DNA from: HXMU1420-13 sp965228545 | GTDB taxonomy: Bacteria > Bacteroidota > Rhodothermia > Balneolales > Balneolaceae | DNA: 64,000 bases | Reading direction: 5' to 3' | Assembly (NCBI GenBank): GCA_965228545.1 | Contig: OZ245822.1 | Span: forward strand, 3,038,001-3,102,000 | Shown here: positions 1 to 8,327 of the stretch, in pieces | Layout: each line of letters starts with the position of its first letter | Numbering within the stretch: the first letter of the stretch is position 1 | The notes under the pieces: generated by a model | The model's database searches: none | Told to the model about the DNA's origin: nothing | What the model saw: the letters and a program-made list of their open reading frames with translations, nothing else | Position numbers and translations under genes: made by a program

Positions 1-1
1 T

Positions 2-868
2 TATGCGCTACCTCATGCAACGAGTGCTTATTTGGCGAAGCAAATTATGGCTGAGCGCGGTATTTCTGTTCCGGTAGTTACTACACTACATGGTACCGAT
101 ATCACCTTAGTTGGGCGGGATCCAAGCTACAAACATGTAGTTGAGTTTTCCATTGATAAGAGCGATGGTGTAACCGCCGTTTCCGATTACTTAAAGCGAG
201 AAACGTACGCAAACTTCGATATCAAGCAGGATATAAAAGTAATTCCAAACTTCATCGACTTAGATCGATTTCAAAAATCGAATAAAAGCCATTTCAAGAA
301 AGCAATATGCCCGAATGGCGAAAAAGTTGTGGTTCATGTTTCCAATTTCAGAAAAGTGAAACGTGTTCCTGAGGTGGTTTCTGTATTTGCTAAGATTTTA
401 GAGCACGGTATTGAAGCTAAACTTCTTTTGGTGGGTGATGGACCCGATCGCCAAAAAACAGAGCAGCAATGTCGGGATTTAGGTATTTGCGAACACACTC
501 GTTTTCTTGGAAAGCTTGATGAAGTGGAGGAAGTGCTTTCAATTGCAGATTTATTTTTGATTCCATCCGGCTCAGAAACGTTTGGCTTGGCTGCATTAGA
601 AGCAATGAGTTGTTCGGTACCGGTGATTTCTTCAAACATCGGTGGGTTACCCGAAGTAAATATCGAAGGTGAAACGGGCTATTTATGTGATTTAGATGAC
701 ATCGAATGCATGGCAGAACATGCCAAAAATATATTAACCGACGAAGCTCTTCATCAACGATTATCTGAAAACGCACGTCGTAGAGCAGAACTTTTTAATC
801 AGGAAAAAGTAGTAGCAGCGTATGAAGAGTTTTACATGCAGGTGAGTGCAGGGTTACTTCAGATATGA
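2..868 (+). CDS. bshA: N-acetyl-alpha-D-glucosaminyl L-malate synthase BshA (5' end outside window)
   Basis: Retaining GT4 glycosyltransferase that joins GlcNAc from UDP-GlcNAc to L-malate, the first step of bacillithiol synthesis in the cytoplasm. The open frame runs in from the left edge, and its first visible residues (YALPHATSAYLAKQI) match the BshA 'HYAIPHA' region, so the TTG at 32 is not the real start. About 288 of the usual ~380 residues are present. Visible features are the VVTTLHGTDITLVG segment and the C-terminal nucleotide-sugar site with the E-x7-E pattern (GSETFGLAALEAMS). A bacillithiol-disulfide reductase homologue (44056-45012) lies in the same window, which supports use of this thiol. 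Confidence 0.93.
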   Translation, partial: YALPHATSAYLAKQIMAERGISVPVVTTLHGTDITLVGRDPSYKHVVEFSIDKSDGVTAVSDYLKRETYANFDIKQDIKVIPNFIDLDRFQKSNKSHFKKAICPNGEKVVVHVSNFRKVKRVPEVVSVFAKILEHGIEAKLLLVGDGPDRQKTEQQCRDLGICEHTRFLGKLDEVEEVLSIADLFLIPSGSETFGLAALEAMSCSVPVISSNIGGLPEVNIEGETGYLCDLDDIECMAEHAKNILTDEALHQRLSENARRRAELFNQEKVVAAYEEFYMQVSAGLLQI

Positions 869-925
869 TTAAATATTTGAATCTCCAATGTTGCTAGTTA
901 TTGAAATCTTTATAAATTCAGATAT

Positions 926-1117
926 ATGCCAAATACTAGAACACATATCATAAAAAGAGGAGACGGTTGGGCTGTCAAAAAGCAAGGGGCATCTAAAGCA
1001 TCTAAAGTGTACTCTACGCAAGATGCTGCTATCAAAAGCGCTAAAAGCATGAAATCTGCTTCTGAAATTGTCATCCATCGTAAAGACGGTTCAATTAGGA
1101 ATTGGATTAAAAACTAG
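926..1117 (+). CDS. DUF2188 domain small protein
   Basis: A 63-residue basic protein. It matches the DUF2188 pattern: an N-terminal strand segment (HIIKRGDGWAVKKQGA), a helix rich in Ala, Lys and Ser, and a C-terminal strand (EIVIHRKDGSIRNWIKN). The family has no established function; it is often found in accessory or phage-related contexts (recollection, not checked here). The ATG start lies 57 bp after bshA. The stop is 8 bp before the next gene, so the two are probably co-transcribed. Confidence 0.75.
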   Translation: MPNTRTHIIKRGDGWAVKKQGASKASKVYSTQDAAIKSAKSMKSASEIVIHRKDGSIRNWIKN

Positions 1118-1125
1118 AACGTTTT

Positions 1126-1752
1126 TTGAGTGACTTTAATCAACAAGTTTTCTTGAATTGTCCTTTCGATTTCGAATATGAAGAACTCTTAAAACCCCTT
1201 TTTTTTACGGTTATAAGTTGCGGATTTAAACCAAGGATAGCATCAGAGAGATTAGATTCAGGGGAAGTTAGACTTGAGAAAATCAAAGAAATAATATTAG
1301 CATGTAAATTCGGAATTCATGATTTAAGCAGATGCAAATCTAGAGACAGGGGTGAATATTCGAGATTTAATATGCCTTTTGAGTTGGCTTACGATCTTGC
1401 CATCAGAGATTTTCATCCTGATAAAAGAATGTTGAATAAAAAGATACTCGTACTTGAAGAGGAAAGGTTTAGTTTACAGAAATCTTTATCTGATTTATCA
1501 TTTTCAGACCCTAAATGTCACGAAGGTGACCCTGAAGAATTAATTTATCATGTTAGAACATGGTTTACAGAATTAGGTTTTAAAAATCTAAAACCACCCT
1601 CCAGAATATGGGATGATTATAATGTTTTTAATTCTGATTTATATGAGCAGAAAATAAAAGCAGGGTTTAAACAAAAAGATATAGATCGGTTACCAGTACC
1701 GGAATTTCTATCAGAAATTGAAAAATGGTTTATAAAAAAAGGCGCAAAGTAA
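1126..1752 (+). CDS. Conserved 'FLNCPFD' protein of unknown function
   Basis: A 208-residue soluble protein that I cannot assign to a named function. It belongs to a recognisable but poorly described family. Conserved-looking blocks are VFLNCPFDFEYEEL near the N-terminus, CGFKPRIASERLDSGEVR, IHDLSR around residue 63, and FNMPFELAYDLA around residue 82. A short alpha/beta protein with a conserved Glu after FNMPF recalls TIR or nucleoside 2-deoxyribosyltransferase folds, but that is inference. The only upstream start in frame after the stop at 1108 is TTG at 1126, which restores the conserved N-terminus. It probably forms a two-gene unit with the DUF2188 gene. The last codons overlap a terminator hairpin used by sucC on the other strand. 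Confidence 0.75.
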   Translation: MSDFNQQVFLNCPFDFEYEELLKPLFFTVISCGFKPRIASERLDSGEVRLEKIKEIILACKFGIHDLSRCKSRDRGEYSRFNMPFELAYDLAIRDFHPDKRMLNKKILVLEEERFSLQKSLSDLSFSDPKCHEGDPEELIYHVRTWFTELGFKNLKPPSRIWDDYNVFNSDLYEQKIKAGFKQKDIDRLPVPEFLSEIEKWFIKKGAK

Positions 1753-1766
1753 AAACTTAGCGCCTT
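1734..1766 (-). terminator. Rho-independent terminator of sucC, possibly bidirectional
   Basis: Inverted repeat GGCGC-A-AAGT / loop AAAA / ACTT-A-GCGCC. Read on the minus strand it is followed by seven T (A-run at 1734-1740 on the plus strand), which suits sucC transcription ending here. On the plus strand the downstream sequence is only weakly T-rich. The hairpin overlaps the stop codon and last codons of the 1126-1752 gene. Confidence 0.75.
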
Positions 1767-1789
1767 AATAATCTTAGCTGATACAAAGA

Positions 1790-2995
1790 TTAAGCAAGTA
1801 CTTTCGAAACTTCTGAGGCAGCATCTTTCAGCAATACAGCCGAAATTACGTTTAAGCCAGAGTTGTCGATAATCTCTTTTGCTTCCTCGGCATTAGTTCC
1901 TTGTAGCCGAACAATAATTGGAACATCTGCTACTTTTTCAGCGATTTCCGGATCTTTTACAGCTTCGATAACACCATTGGCAACACGATCGCAACGAACG
2001 ATTCCGCCAAAAATATTAATCAAAATAGCTTTCACATTTGGATCGTCGAGAATGATCTGGAAACCATTTTTTACCGTTTCTACGTTGGCTCCGCCACCTA
2101 CATCCAAGAAGTTTGCAGGTTCTCCGCCGGATAGTTTGATGATATCCATAGTTGCCATGGCAAGGCCGGCTCCGTTCACCATACAGCCCACATTTCCGTC
2201 TAACTTGATGTAATTTAGATTAAACTCGGCTGCACGTAGCTCAAAAGGATCTTCTTCAGCTTCGTCCTTTAACTCCGCTAAATCCGGGTGGCGATACAAG
2301 GCATTTCCATCAAACGTTACTTTTGCATCAAGTGCCATCACATCGTTATCTGGGGTTAAAATCAGTGGATTAATTTCAAACATATCAGAATCGGTTTCCA
2401 CATAGGCGTTGTAGATTGCCATGATGAATTTGATACCTTTTTTAAGTGCTTCGCCTTCTAAACCAAGAGCAAATGCAAGATGACGAGCTTGATTTACCTG
2501 TAGCGGCATTCCGGGCTCAACCCACTCTTTAATAATTTTCTCTGGTGTTTTCTCTGCAACTTCTTCGATTTCCACTCCACCTTCGGTAGAAACCATAATT
2601 ACATTCTTGGAAACTGCGCGATCAAGCAGAATCCCTAAATAGAATTCCTTTTCGATATCTACACCATCGGTTACATACAGGGTTTGAACCAGTTGTCCTT
2701 CATCTCCAGTTTGAATGGTAACGAGGACATCGCCCAGCAAAGATTCTGCTGCTTCACTAACTTCCTCAACGGTTTTGCACAAAATAACGCCCTTCGCATT
2801 ATTCTTTTTAGTGCGGCCTTTTCCACGCCCACCGGCATGAATCTGAGCTTTTACCACAAAAAGTGTGGCTCCGTTAGCTTCCATTTTCTTTGCTGCTTCC
2901 ACAGCTTCTTCAACGGAGGTTGCGGCGATACCATCAGGAACGGCTACGCCATATTTTTTGAGAATTTCTTTTGCTTGATACTCATGAATTTTCAT
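1790..2995 (-). CDS. sucC: Succinyl-CoA synthetase (ADP-forming) beta subunit
   Basis: 401 residues, close to the usual ~390-400. SucC provides the ATP-grasp nucleotide site and, with SucD, interconverts succinyl-CoA and succinate with ATP formation in the TCA cycle. The N-terminus MKIHEYQAKEILKKYGV is diagnostic. The glycine-rich IHAGGRGKG loop lies near residue 53, FEINPLILTPD near residue 207, and the phosphate-binding LDVGGGANVETVKNGF and NIFGGIVRCD segments are in the C-terminal half. The gene stands alone: no sucD is adjacent, which differs from the common sucCD operon. Confidence 0.97.
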   Translation of the reverse strand: MKIHEYQAKEILKKYGVAVPDGIAATSVEEAVEAAKKMEANGATLFVVKAQIHAGGRGKGRTKKNNAKGVILCKTVEEVSEAAESLLGDVLVTIQTGDEGQLVQTLYVTDGVDIEKEFYLGILLDRAVSKNVIMVSTEGGVEIEEVAEKTPEKIIKEWVEPGMPLQVNQARHLAFALGLEGEALKKGIKFIMAIYNAYVETDSDMFEINPLILTPDNDVMALDAKVTFDGNALYRHPDLAELKDEAEEDPFELRAAEFNLNYIKLDGNVGCMVNGAGLAMATMDIIKLSGGEPANFLDVGGGANVETVKNGFQIILDDPNVKAILINIFGGIVRCDRVANGVIEAVKDPEIAEKVADVPIIVRLQGTNAEEAKEIIDNSGLNVISAVLLKDAASEVSKVLA

Positions 2996-3174
2996 GGAAA
3001 AGTCCTAAAAATACGTTCTGTTATTGGCTTAATTTGGGTGCGCAATAATACCGAGAATGCCAACGAAATGAAAGGCAGGCGTTGCTATGAATTGTAAAGC
3101 CATAATGAAGATTTTAAGTATTTATCAGAGTTTAAAATGTGATACTTTCAAAGGCATCGAAAATTAGGTAGTTA

Positions 3175-4311
3175 ATGTCGAAGAAAAAGTATCTGTTTGT
3201 ATTCGGAACTCGCCCCGAAGCCATTAAAATGGCGCCGGTAATCCGATTGTTCAAGAATCAACCTCAATTTGACACTAAGGTATGCGTAACCGCCCAACAC
3301 CGTGAAATGTTAGATCAGGTGTTGGATTTTTTCGGAATTAAACCAGACTTCGACCTCGATGTGATGAAAAAAGGACAAGGACTGGTCTTGTTGTCATCGG
3401 CTATTTTAGATGGATTGAAAAGTGTTTTTGAGCAGGCTAAGCCGGATGCCATTTTTGTACAGGGCGATACCACCACGTCTACTATTGCTGCACTAGCCGC
3501 ATTTTACTCAGGAATTAAGGTGTACCATATCGAAGCGGGATTAAGAACGTTGAATCGGTTTTTACCTTATCCGGAAGAAGTTAATCGGCAAGTAACAGCA
3601 CGATTGGCAGATCTTCACTTCGCACCAACCATTACAGCAAAAAATAACTTATTAGATGAAGGTATCGAGCCCGATAAAATCTGGGTAACCGGAAATACGG
3701 TAATTGATGCCTTATTATCGGGAATTGAATTACTAAAAGATTACAGTTCACCGGAATTAGAACAGCTTAAATCGAGCTTAAACCCTAGTAAGAAACTCAT
3801 TTTAGTTACCGGTCATCGCCGTGAGAGTTTTGGAGACGGATTTAAAAAAATCTGCATCGCCTTAAAAAAAATAGCACAAAGATCGGATGTACAGATCGTT
3901 TATCCGGTGCATTTGAACCCTAATGTACAAGAGCCGGTGTATTCATTGCTCGGGGATGAAGAGAATATCACTCTGATGAAGCCATTGGGCTATCCAGAGT
4001 TTATTTGGTTGATGCAACAATCATATCTTGTACTAACCGATAGCGGCGGAATTCAAGAAGAAGCACCAAGTTTAGGAAAGCCGGTGCTGGTAATGCGCGG
4101 TCACACTGAGCGTACCGAAGCTATCGAAGCCGGAACAGCTATTCTGGTAGGCACCAATCCTAATTTAATTACCCAAAGTGTTAACCGATTATTAGATAAC
4201 GAAGTACTTTACCGCGAAATGAGTGCAAAGGTTAATCCTTTCGGAGATGGTAGCGCCTCAAAACAAATTTTAGAATGTTTGAAGGAAATTGATTTTTCAG
4301 AGCCTAAATAA
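3175..4311 (+). CDS. wecB: UDP-N-acetylglucosamine 2-epimerase (non-hydrolysing)
   Basis: 378 residues, the usual size. WecB interconverts UDP-GlcNAc and UDP-ManNAc for surface glycans. Visible family motifs are the start FGTRPEAIKMAPVI, VQGDTTTS with the following HIEAGLRT block near residue 125, the catalytic region PYPEEVNRQ, TGHRRESFG near residue 214, and TDSGGIQEEAPSLGKPVLVMR near residue 285. The ATG start is supported by the conserved N-terminus. Its position about 1.6 kb before the polysaccharide locus suggests it feeds that locus. Confidence 0.96.
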   Translation: MSKKKYLFVFGTRPEAIKMAPVIRLFKNQPQFDTKVCVTAQHREMLDQVLDFFGIKPDFDLDVMKKGQGLVLLSSAILDGLKSVFEQAKPDAIFVQGDTTTSTIAALAAFYSGIKVYHIEAGLRTLNRFLPYPEEVNRQVTARLADLHFAPTITAKNNLLDEGIEPDKIWVTGNTVIDALLSGIELLKDYSSPELEQLKSSLNPSKKLILVTGHRRESFGDGFKKICIALKKIAQRSDVQIVYPVHLNPNVQEPVYSLLGDEENITLMKPLGYPEFIWLMQQSYLVLTDSGGIQEEAPSLGKPVLVMRGHTERTEAIEAGTAILVGTNPNLITQSVNRLLDNEVLYREMSAKVNPFGDGSASKQILECLKEIDFSEPK

Positions 4312-4364
4312 ATGCAGAAAACTCTTATATTTGGCAAAATCTAGCACTAAAAGGACTCCCAGGC

Positions 4365-4916
4365 TTGGATAAAGTTCAAATCATGAACGCCGATGAACTC
4401 GATCGCACCTTTTTGCGATTCGCCCATCAATTTTTGGAGTCGTACGACGACCCTTCACGGCTGGCAATTATCGGGATGCAAACTCGTGGAGTTTATCTCG
4501 GCAAACGAATTGTAGAGCACATAAAAAAAGAGTTCAATATAGAAATAGACTTTGGGGTATTGGACGTTACATTCTATCGCGATGACTTCCGAACAAAACT
4601 AAAAATGCCGGAAGTGAAAGTGACTGAAATTCCTTTCGATTTGTACGATCGCGATGTGATTTTAATCGACGACGTGCTATACACCGGCCGCACAGTTCGC
4701 TCAGCAATGGATGCCTTAATGGCTTATGGGCGACCCAGAAAAATTCAGTTTTGTTGTATGGTAGATCGAGGACATCGAGAATTGCCGATTGCACCTGATT
4801 TTACCGGACTTTATGTGCCTACCCACAGCAAAGAAGAAATCCGAGTGATGGTAGATGAGCTGGATGGAGAAGATGCGGTATTTCTGGTAAATGTGGAGGA
4901 AATGAACGATGAGTAA
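4365..4916 (+). CDS. pyrR: Bifunctional pyrimidine regulator / uracil phosphoribosyltransferase PyrR
   Basis: 183 residues, the family norm. The PRPP-binding motif VILIDDVLYTGRTVRSAMDA lies near residue 103, and MQTRGVYLGKR near residue 38 matches PyrR. The start is TTG at 4365, preceded by AAGGAC about nine bases upstream; this gives the family-typical N-terminus MDKVQIMNADELDRT. It overlaps pyrB by 8 bp, so translation is likely coupled. In Gram-positives PyrR binds pyr leader RNA, but the 53-base space before this gene shows no convincing anti-terminator, so the regulatory role here is uncertain. Confidence 0.94.
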   Translation: MDKVQIMNADELDRTFLRFAHQFLESYDDPSRLAIIGMQTRGVYLGKRIVEHIKKEFNIEIDFGVLDVTFYRDDFRTKLKMPEVKVTEIPFDLYDRDVILIDDVLYTGRTVRSAMDALMAYGRPRKIQFCCMVDRGHRELPIAPDFTGLYVPTHSKEEIRVMVDELDGEDAVFLVNVEEMNDE

Positions 4917-5859
4917 CATTCCCGAAAATTATCAATTCGAACAAAAGCATCTGTTGGGGCTCTCAGATTACTCGAAAGAAGATATTTTATACGTACTGGA
5001 ACAGGCGAAAACCTTTCGTGAAATTTTAGACCGTCCCGTTCCAAAAATTCCCACATTACGCGATAAAACCATTGTTAACCTGTTTTATGAAAACAGCACC
5101 CGAACCCGCCTATCGTTCGAGCTGGCTCAAAAGCGCATGGGCGCCGATGTAGTGAACTTCTCGGCAGGAACTTCGAGTACCAAAAAAGGGGAGTCGCTAA
5201 AAGATACCATCCGCAATATCAGTTCGATGAAAATTGATATGGTAGTGTGTAGGCATGAAAGTCCGGGCGTACCCGATTTTCTAACCCAGTGTGTAGACGC
5301 CTCTATTCTAAATGCCGGCGATGGAGCCCATGAACATCCAACACAGGCGCTACTCGATATGTTTACCATGCAGCAAATCCATCCGGATCTCACCGGAAAG
5401 AAGATTGCAATTATTGGTGATATCTCACATAGTAGGGTTGTCCGATCAAATATTATTGGATTGATAAAAGTAGGTGCTGAAGTGGTTATTTGTGGCCCAA
5501 AAACCTTTATGCCCAAATTTGTAGAGCAAATGGGATGTACCATTTCCTATAATCTGGAAGAGACATTGGCGTGGTGTGATATAGCGATGGCGCTACGCAT
5601 TCAATTAGAACGTCAAGATCATACTCCCGGGTTGTTTCCCTCCCTTCGCGAATATCATGACCTATTTGGTATTCGGATGGAGCATTTAGAAAAATATCCG
5701 GACTTTAAAATTATGCATCCCGGGCCGATAAACCGAGGAGTAGAACTTGAAAGTGATGTCGCAGATAGCGACCGAGCAGTGATCTTAGATCAAGTTACAA
5801 ATGGAGTGGCCGTTAGAATGGCGGTACTTTATTTATTAAGTGGCGGAAATCGGGTGTAG
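4909..5859 (+). CDS. pyrB: Aspartate carbamoyltransferase catalytic subunit
   Basis: 316 residues. It condenses carbamoyl phosphate with aspartate in the first committed step of pyrimidine synthesis. The carbamoyl-phosphate loop FYENSTRTRLSFELA is near residue 58. HEHPTQALLDMFT near residue 142 and MHPGPINRGVEL near residue 264 are the other active-site signatures. The ATG overlaps the end of pyrR. No pyrI regulatory subunit is nearby, and the pyrR-pyrB pairing resembles the Bacillus/Thermus-type arrangement. Confidence 0.96.
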   Translation: MSNIPENYQFEQKHLLGLSDYSKEDILYVLEQAKTFREILDRPVPKIPTLRDKTIVNLFYENSTRTRLSFELAQKRMGADVVNFSAGTSSTKKGESLKDTIRNISSMKIDMVVCRHESPGVPDFLTQCVDASILNAGDGAHEHPTQALLDMFTMQQIHPDLTGKKIAIIGDISHSRVVRSNIIGLIKVGAEVVICGPKTFMPKFVEQMGCTISYNLEETLAWCDIAMALRIQLERQDHTPGLFPSLREYHDLFGIRMEHLEKYPDFKIMHPGPINRGVELESDVADSDRAVILDQVTNGVAVRMAVLYLLSGGNRV

Positions 5860-5901
5860 AGAATTGGTTATATTTGAGAACTTTTAGTTAGCTTTAGTAC
5901 T

Positions 5902-6999
5902 TTGTTTGCAACAGAAGTAAATTCGATTTCTATCACAGACCTTACCCACATAGATGAATTGCCCACTGTAACGGTGGCAATACCGGTATATAACGAAGAA
6001 AAGCACATCCGCAGAGTAGTTGAGGGATTTCTTGCAACCGGTTACCCGAATTTAGTAGAAATACTAATTGCAGACGGTAGGAGTACAGACAAAACACGTG
6101 AGATAGTTGCAGAGCTTGCAAAGCAGGATTCTCGGGTAAAGTTGGTAGATAATCCAGAGAAATATCAGTCGTATGGGTTAAACCGAATGATAGATGTAGC
6201 GGAAGGTGAAGTTTTTCTGAGAGCTGATGGGCATTGCCATTACAAAGAAGATTATATCGAAAAATGTGTTTCTGTAATGCTTAAAACCGGTGCCCGCAAT
6301 GTAGGTGGCGCACAACGCTACATGGCAAAAAATCGAGTTCAAGCCGGTATTGCATTAGCCGTAAAAAGCGTGTTAGGTAACGGCGGTGCAAAGTACATGG
6401 ACGAGAATTATCTCGGATATGCCGACACCGTTTTTCTAGGCTGTTTTCGAACCAAAGATTTGAGAGAGATTGGAGGATTTAATACCGAGAATGTGACGAA
6501 TCAGGATTCTGAGTTAAACCTCCGCCTCATCGAGAAGTATGGCGAAACGGTATATGTTAGTCCCGAAATTAAAAGCTGGTACTACCCCAGAGATTCATTT
6601 GGGAAGTTGTTCAAACAATATTTCCGTTACGGGAGAGGGCGTTATTTAACTCGGATTTTACACCCCGAAAGCAGCCCGATTCGAGGGATGATTCCGTTTT
6701 TAAGTTTGATGCTGATAACTCTGTATCTTATGGCTGATATGTTTCTTTCAATTAGTTTATACTCTCTAGAGGTAATCATCGGATTAGCAATATTAGTGTT
6801 TATTGAGTCGCTGAGAGTAGTAATAGTAAAAAGGTCTTGTTTTAAGGAAGAAATTTGGAACGTAGATGGAAAAAAACCGGGTCTTCTTTCAAATCTATTA
6901 AATACGGTTTTCTCACTAGTACTGATGCAATTCGGTCACTTTTTTGGTTTTTTATACCAGTTTGTTAAAAGTGGACTTTCCAGCAAGAAGAGTTGGTGA
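5902..6999 (+). CDS. Family 2 glycosyltransferase, ExoA-like
   Basis: 365 residues. The GT-A fold begins near residue 22 with VTVAIPVYNEEKHIRRVVEG, and the acidic motifs LIADGRSTD and LRADGHCHY mark donor and metal binding. The central region (YMDENYLGYADTVFLGCFR) resembles ExoA of succinoglycan synthesis. Three hydrophobic segments fill residues ~265-350, so it should sit in the inner membrane. The start is TTG at 5902; a TATATTTG box (Bacteroidota -7-like) lies at 5869-5876. First gene of the polysaccharide block; the acceptor and sugar are unknown. Confidence 0.88.
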   Translation: MFATEVNSISITDLTHIDELPTVTVAIPVYNEEKHIRRVVEGFLATGYPNLVEILIADGRSTDKTREIVAELAKQDSRVKLVDNPEKYQSYGLNRMIDVAEGEVFLRADGHCHYKEDYIEKCVSVMLKTGARNVGGAQRYMAKNRVQAGIALAVKSVLGNGGAKYMDENYLGYADTVFLGCFRTKDLREIGGFNTENVTNQDSELNLRLIEKYGETVYVSPEIKSWYYPRDSFGKLFKQYFRYGRGRYLTRILHPESSPIRGMIPFLSLMLITLYLMADMFLSISLYSLEVIIGLAILVFIESLRVVIVKRSCFKEEIWNVDGKKPGLLSNLLNTVFSLVLMQFGHFFGFLYQFVKSGLSSKKSW

Positions 7000-8327
7000 T
7001 GTTTTCATCCAAATCTGAAAGAGAGTTCATCAATTCTAGGACTGGAAAAATATATGATAGTTTTTTTGAGGCAGCGAGAGATTGTGAAGTTAGCTTTGTA
7101 GATGTAAATCAAACGGCGATAGCTGATTATCTAATTCATGGGTACTACTATAGGCTAGAGACTCCCTTAAAACATATTACTAAGAGGTTCGAGAATAAAG
7201 ATTATGTAATACCTCAAGAACATTCTGAACTAACGTATACAAACATTGATTCTGCAGTAGATTATTTCATTGACACATTTGGAATCATAGCAGATAAGAT
7301 TAAAGAAAAATCAATCTCTGTAGATATTACTGGTGGTACTGATTCTAGGCTTGTAATTGCACTATTAAAGTATCATAAAGTTCCTTTTGAGGGGTTTTAT
7401 TCTTTAATCTCCGGCGATGAAAACGAATTGAAAATTGTTAAAAAAATTTCAACACATCTAAATAGTAAGCTATATACTTTATTACCAGGTCAAGATCATA
7501 ATCTTCAAGAATTAGTAAGGCTATCGGATGGTTTAATTGATATTAATTCAATTAAGTCATTAGTAGGGGCGCTAAAAATCAGAAAAAGAAAGGGTTTTGA
7601 CTTAACTATTACTGGAGTGGCAGGTGAACTGTATAAGGATTTTTGGTGGCAGCAAGACTTTCCATTTTACGGGTTAAAAAAATCAAATTTAGATCGGCTA
7701 GTTAAATCAAGAATGTATCCGGTATATATTCCGGATGATTTATTTATAGATGGGTATATCAATTATAGTAATAGAATAGAAAAATTAGTAGACACTTTGG
7801 ATAACTACACATTGGATGATAATACCAGTACATATGATAATATTTATTTGAACTTCAGAATAAAGGAACAAATTTCATTGTTCAATCAGATCTCGGATAA
7901 TTTCACGCCTTCCTATTCGCCATTACTTGAAAACAAGTTTTTGTCTGTTTCTGCTCAGTTGCCGCCATCTATCAGGTGGTTAAATCAATTTCATAGAAAA
8001 GTAATTTCAAAGATTGACCCTGTACTCGCATCCTTCCCGACAACTGAGGGAGGAATGACATTATCAAATCGAACCTTTGATTGTTTATCCGATTTATCAA
8101 AATACACACTTACAAAATCTGGTAAAGTATTCTCTAGATTTTTTAACTCAAATGCTAATGCACGCAGCAATGTTGGTTATGATTCAATTGAGCTAGATGA
8201 ATCAATGGAATATTTATCTAAGATTGGATTATTTAATAATATTGAATTAGAGAAAATTTCATCTTCAAAATTAAGATCTAGAATAATTTCTTTAAACCGT
8301 CACTTAAGAAAAGTTTTAGATGAATAG
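6999..8327 (+). CDS. Asparagine-synthase-like (Asn_synthase C-domain) protein
   Basis: 442 residues from ATG 6999, whose A is shared with the TGA of the previous gene; in-frame TTG 6993 and GTG 6996 are alternatives. The PP-loop SVDITGGTDSRLVIALL near residue 110 corresponds to the SGGxDS ATP-pyrophosphatase motif of asparagine synthetase and beta-lactam synthetase domains. There is no N-terminal Cys2 glutamine amidotransferase domain. Members of this group inside polysaccharide loci are thought to make amide modifications, but the substrate here is unknown. The gene is clearly AT-rich compared with pyrB or wecB, as is common in glycan loci. Confidence 0.75.
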   Translation: MFSSKSEREFINSRTGKIYDSFFEAARDCEVSFVDVNQTAIADYLIHGYYYRLETPLKHITKRFENKDYVIPQEHSELTYTNIDSAVDYFIDTFGIIADKIKEKSISVDITGGTDSRLVIALLKYHKVPFEGFYSLISGDENELKIVKKISTHLNSKLYTLLPGQDHNLQELVRLSDGLIDINSIKSLVGALKIRKRKGFDLTITGVAGELYKDFWWQQDFPFYGLKKSNLDRLVKSRMYPVYIPDDLFIDGYINYSNRIEKLVDTLDNYTLDDNTSTYDNIYLNFRIKEQISLFNQISDNFTPSYSPLLENKFLSVSAQLPPSIRWLNQFHRKVISKIDPVLASFPTTEGGMTLSNRTFDCLSDLSKYTLTKSGKVFSRFFNSNANARSNVGYDSIELDESMEYLSKIGLFNNIELEKISSSKLRSRIISLNRHLRKVLDE

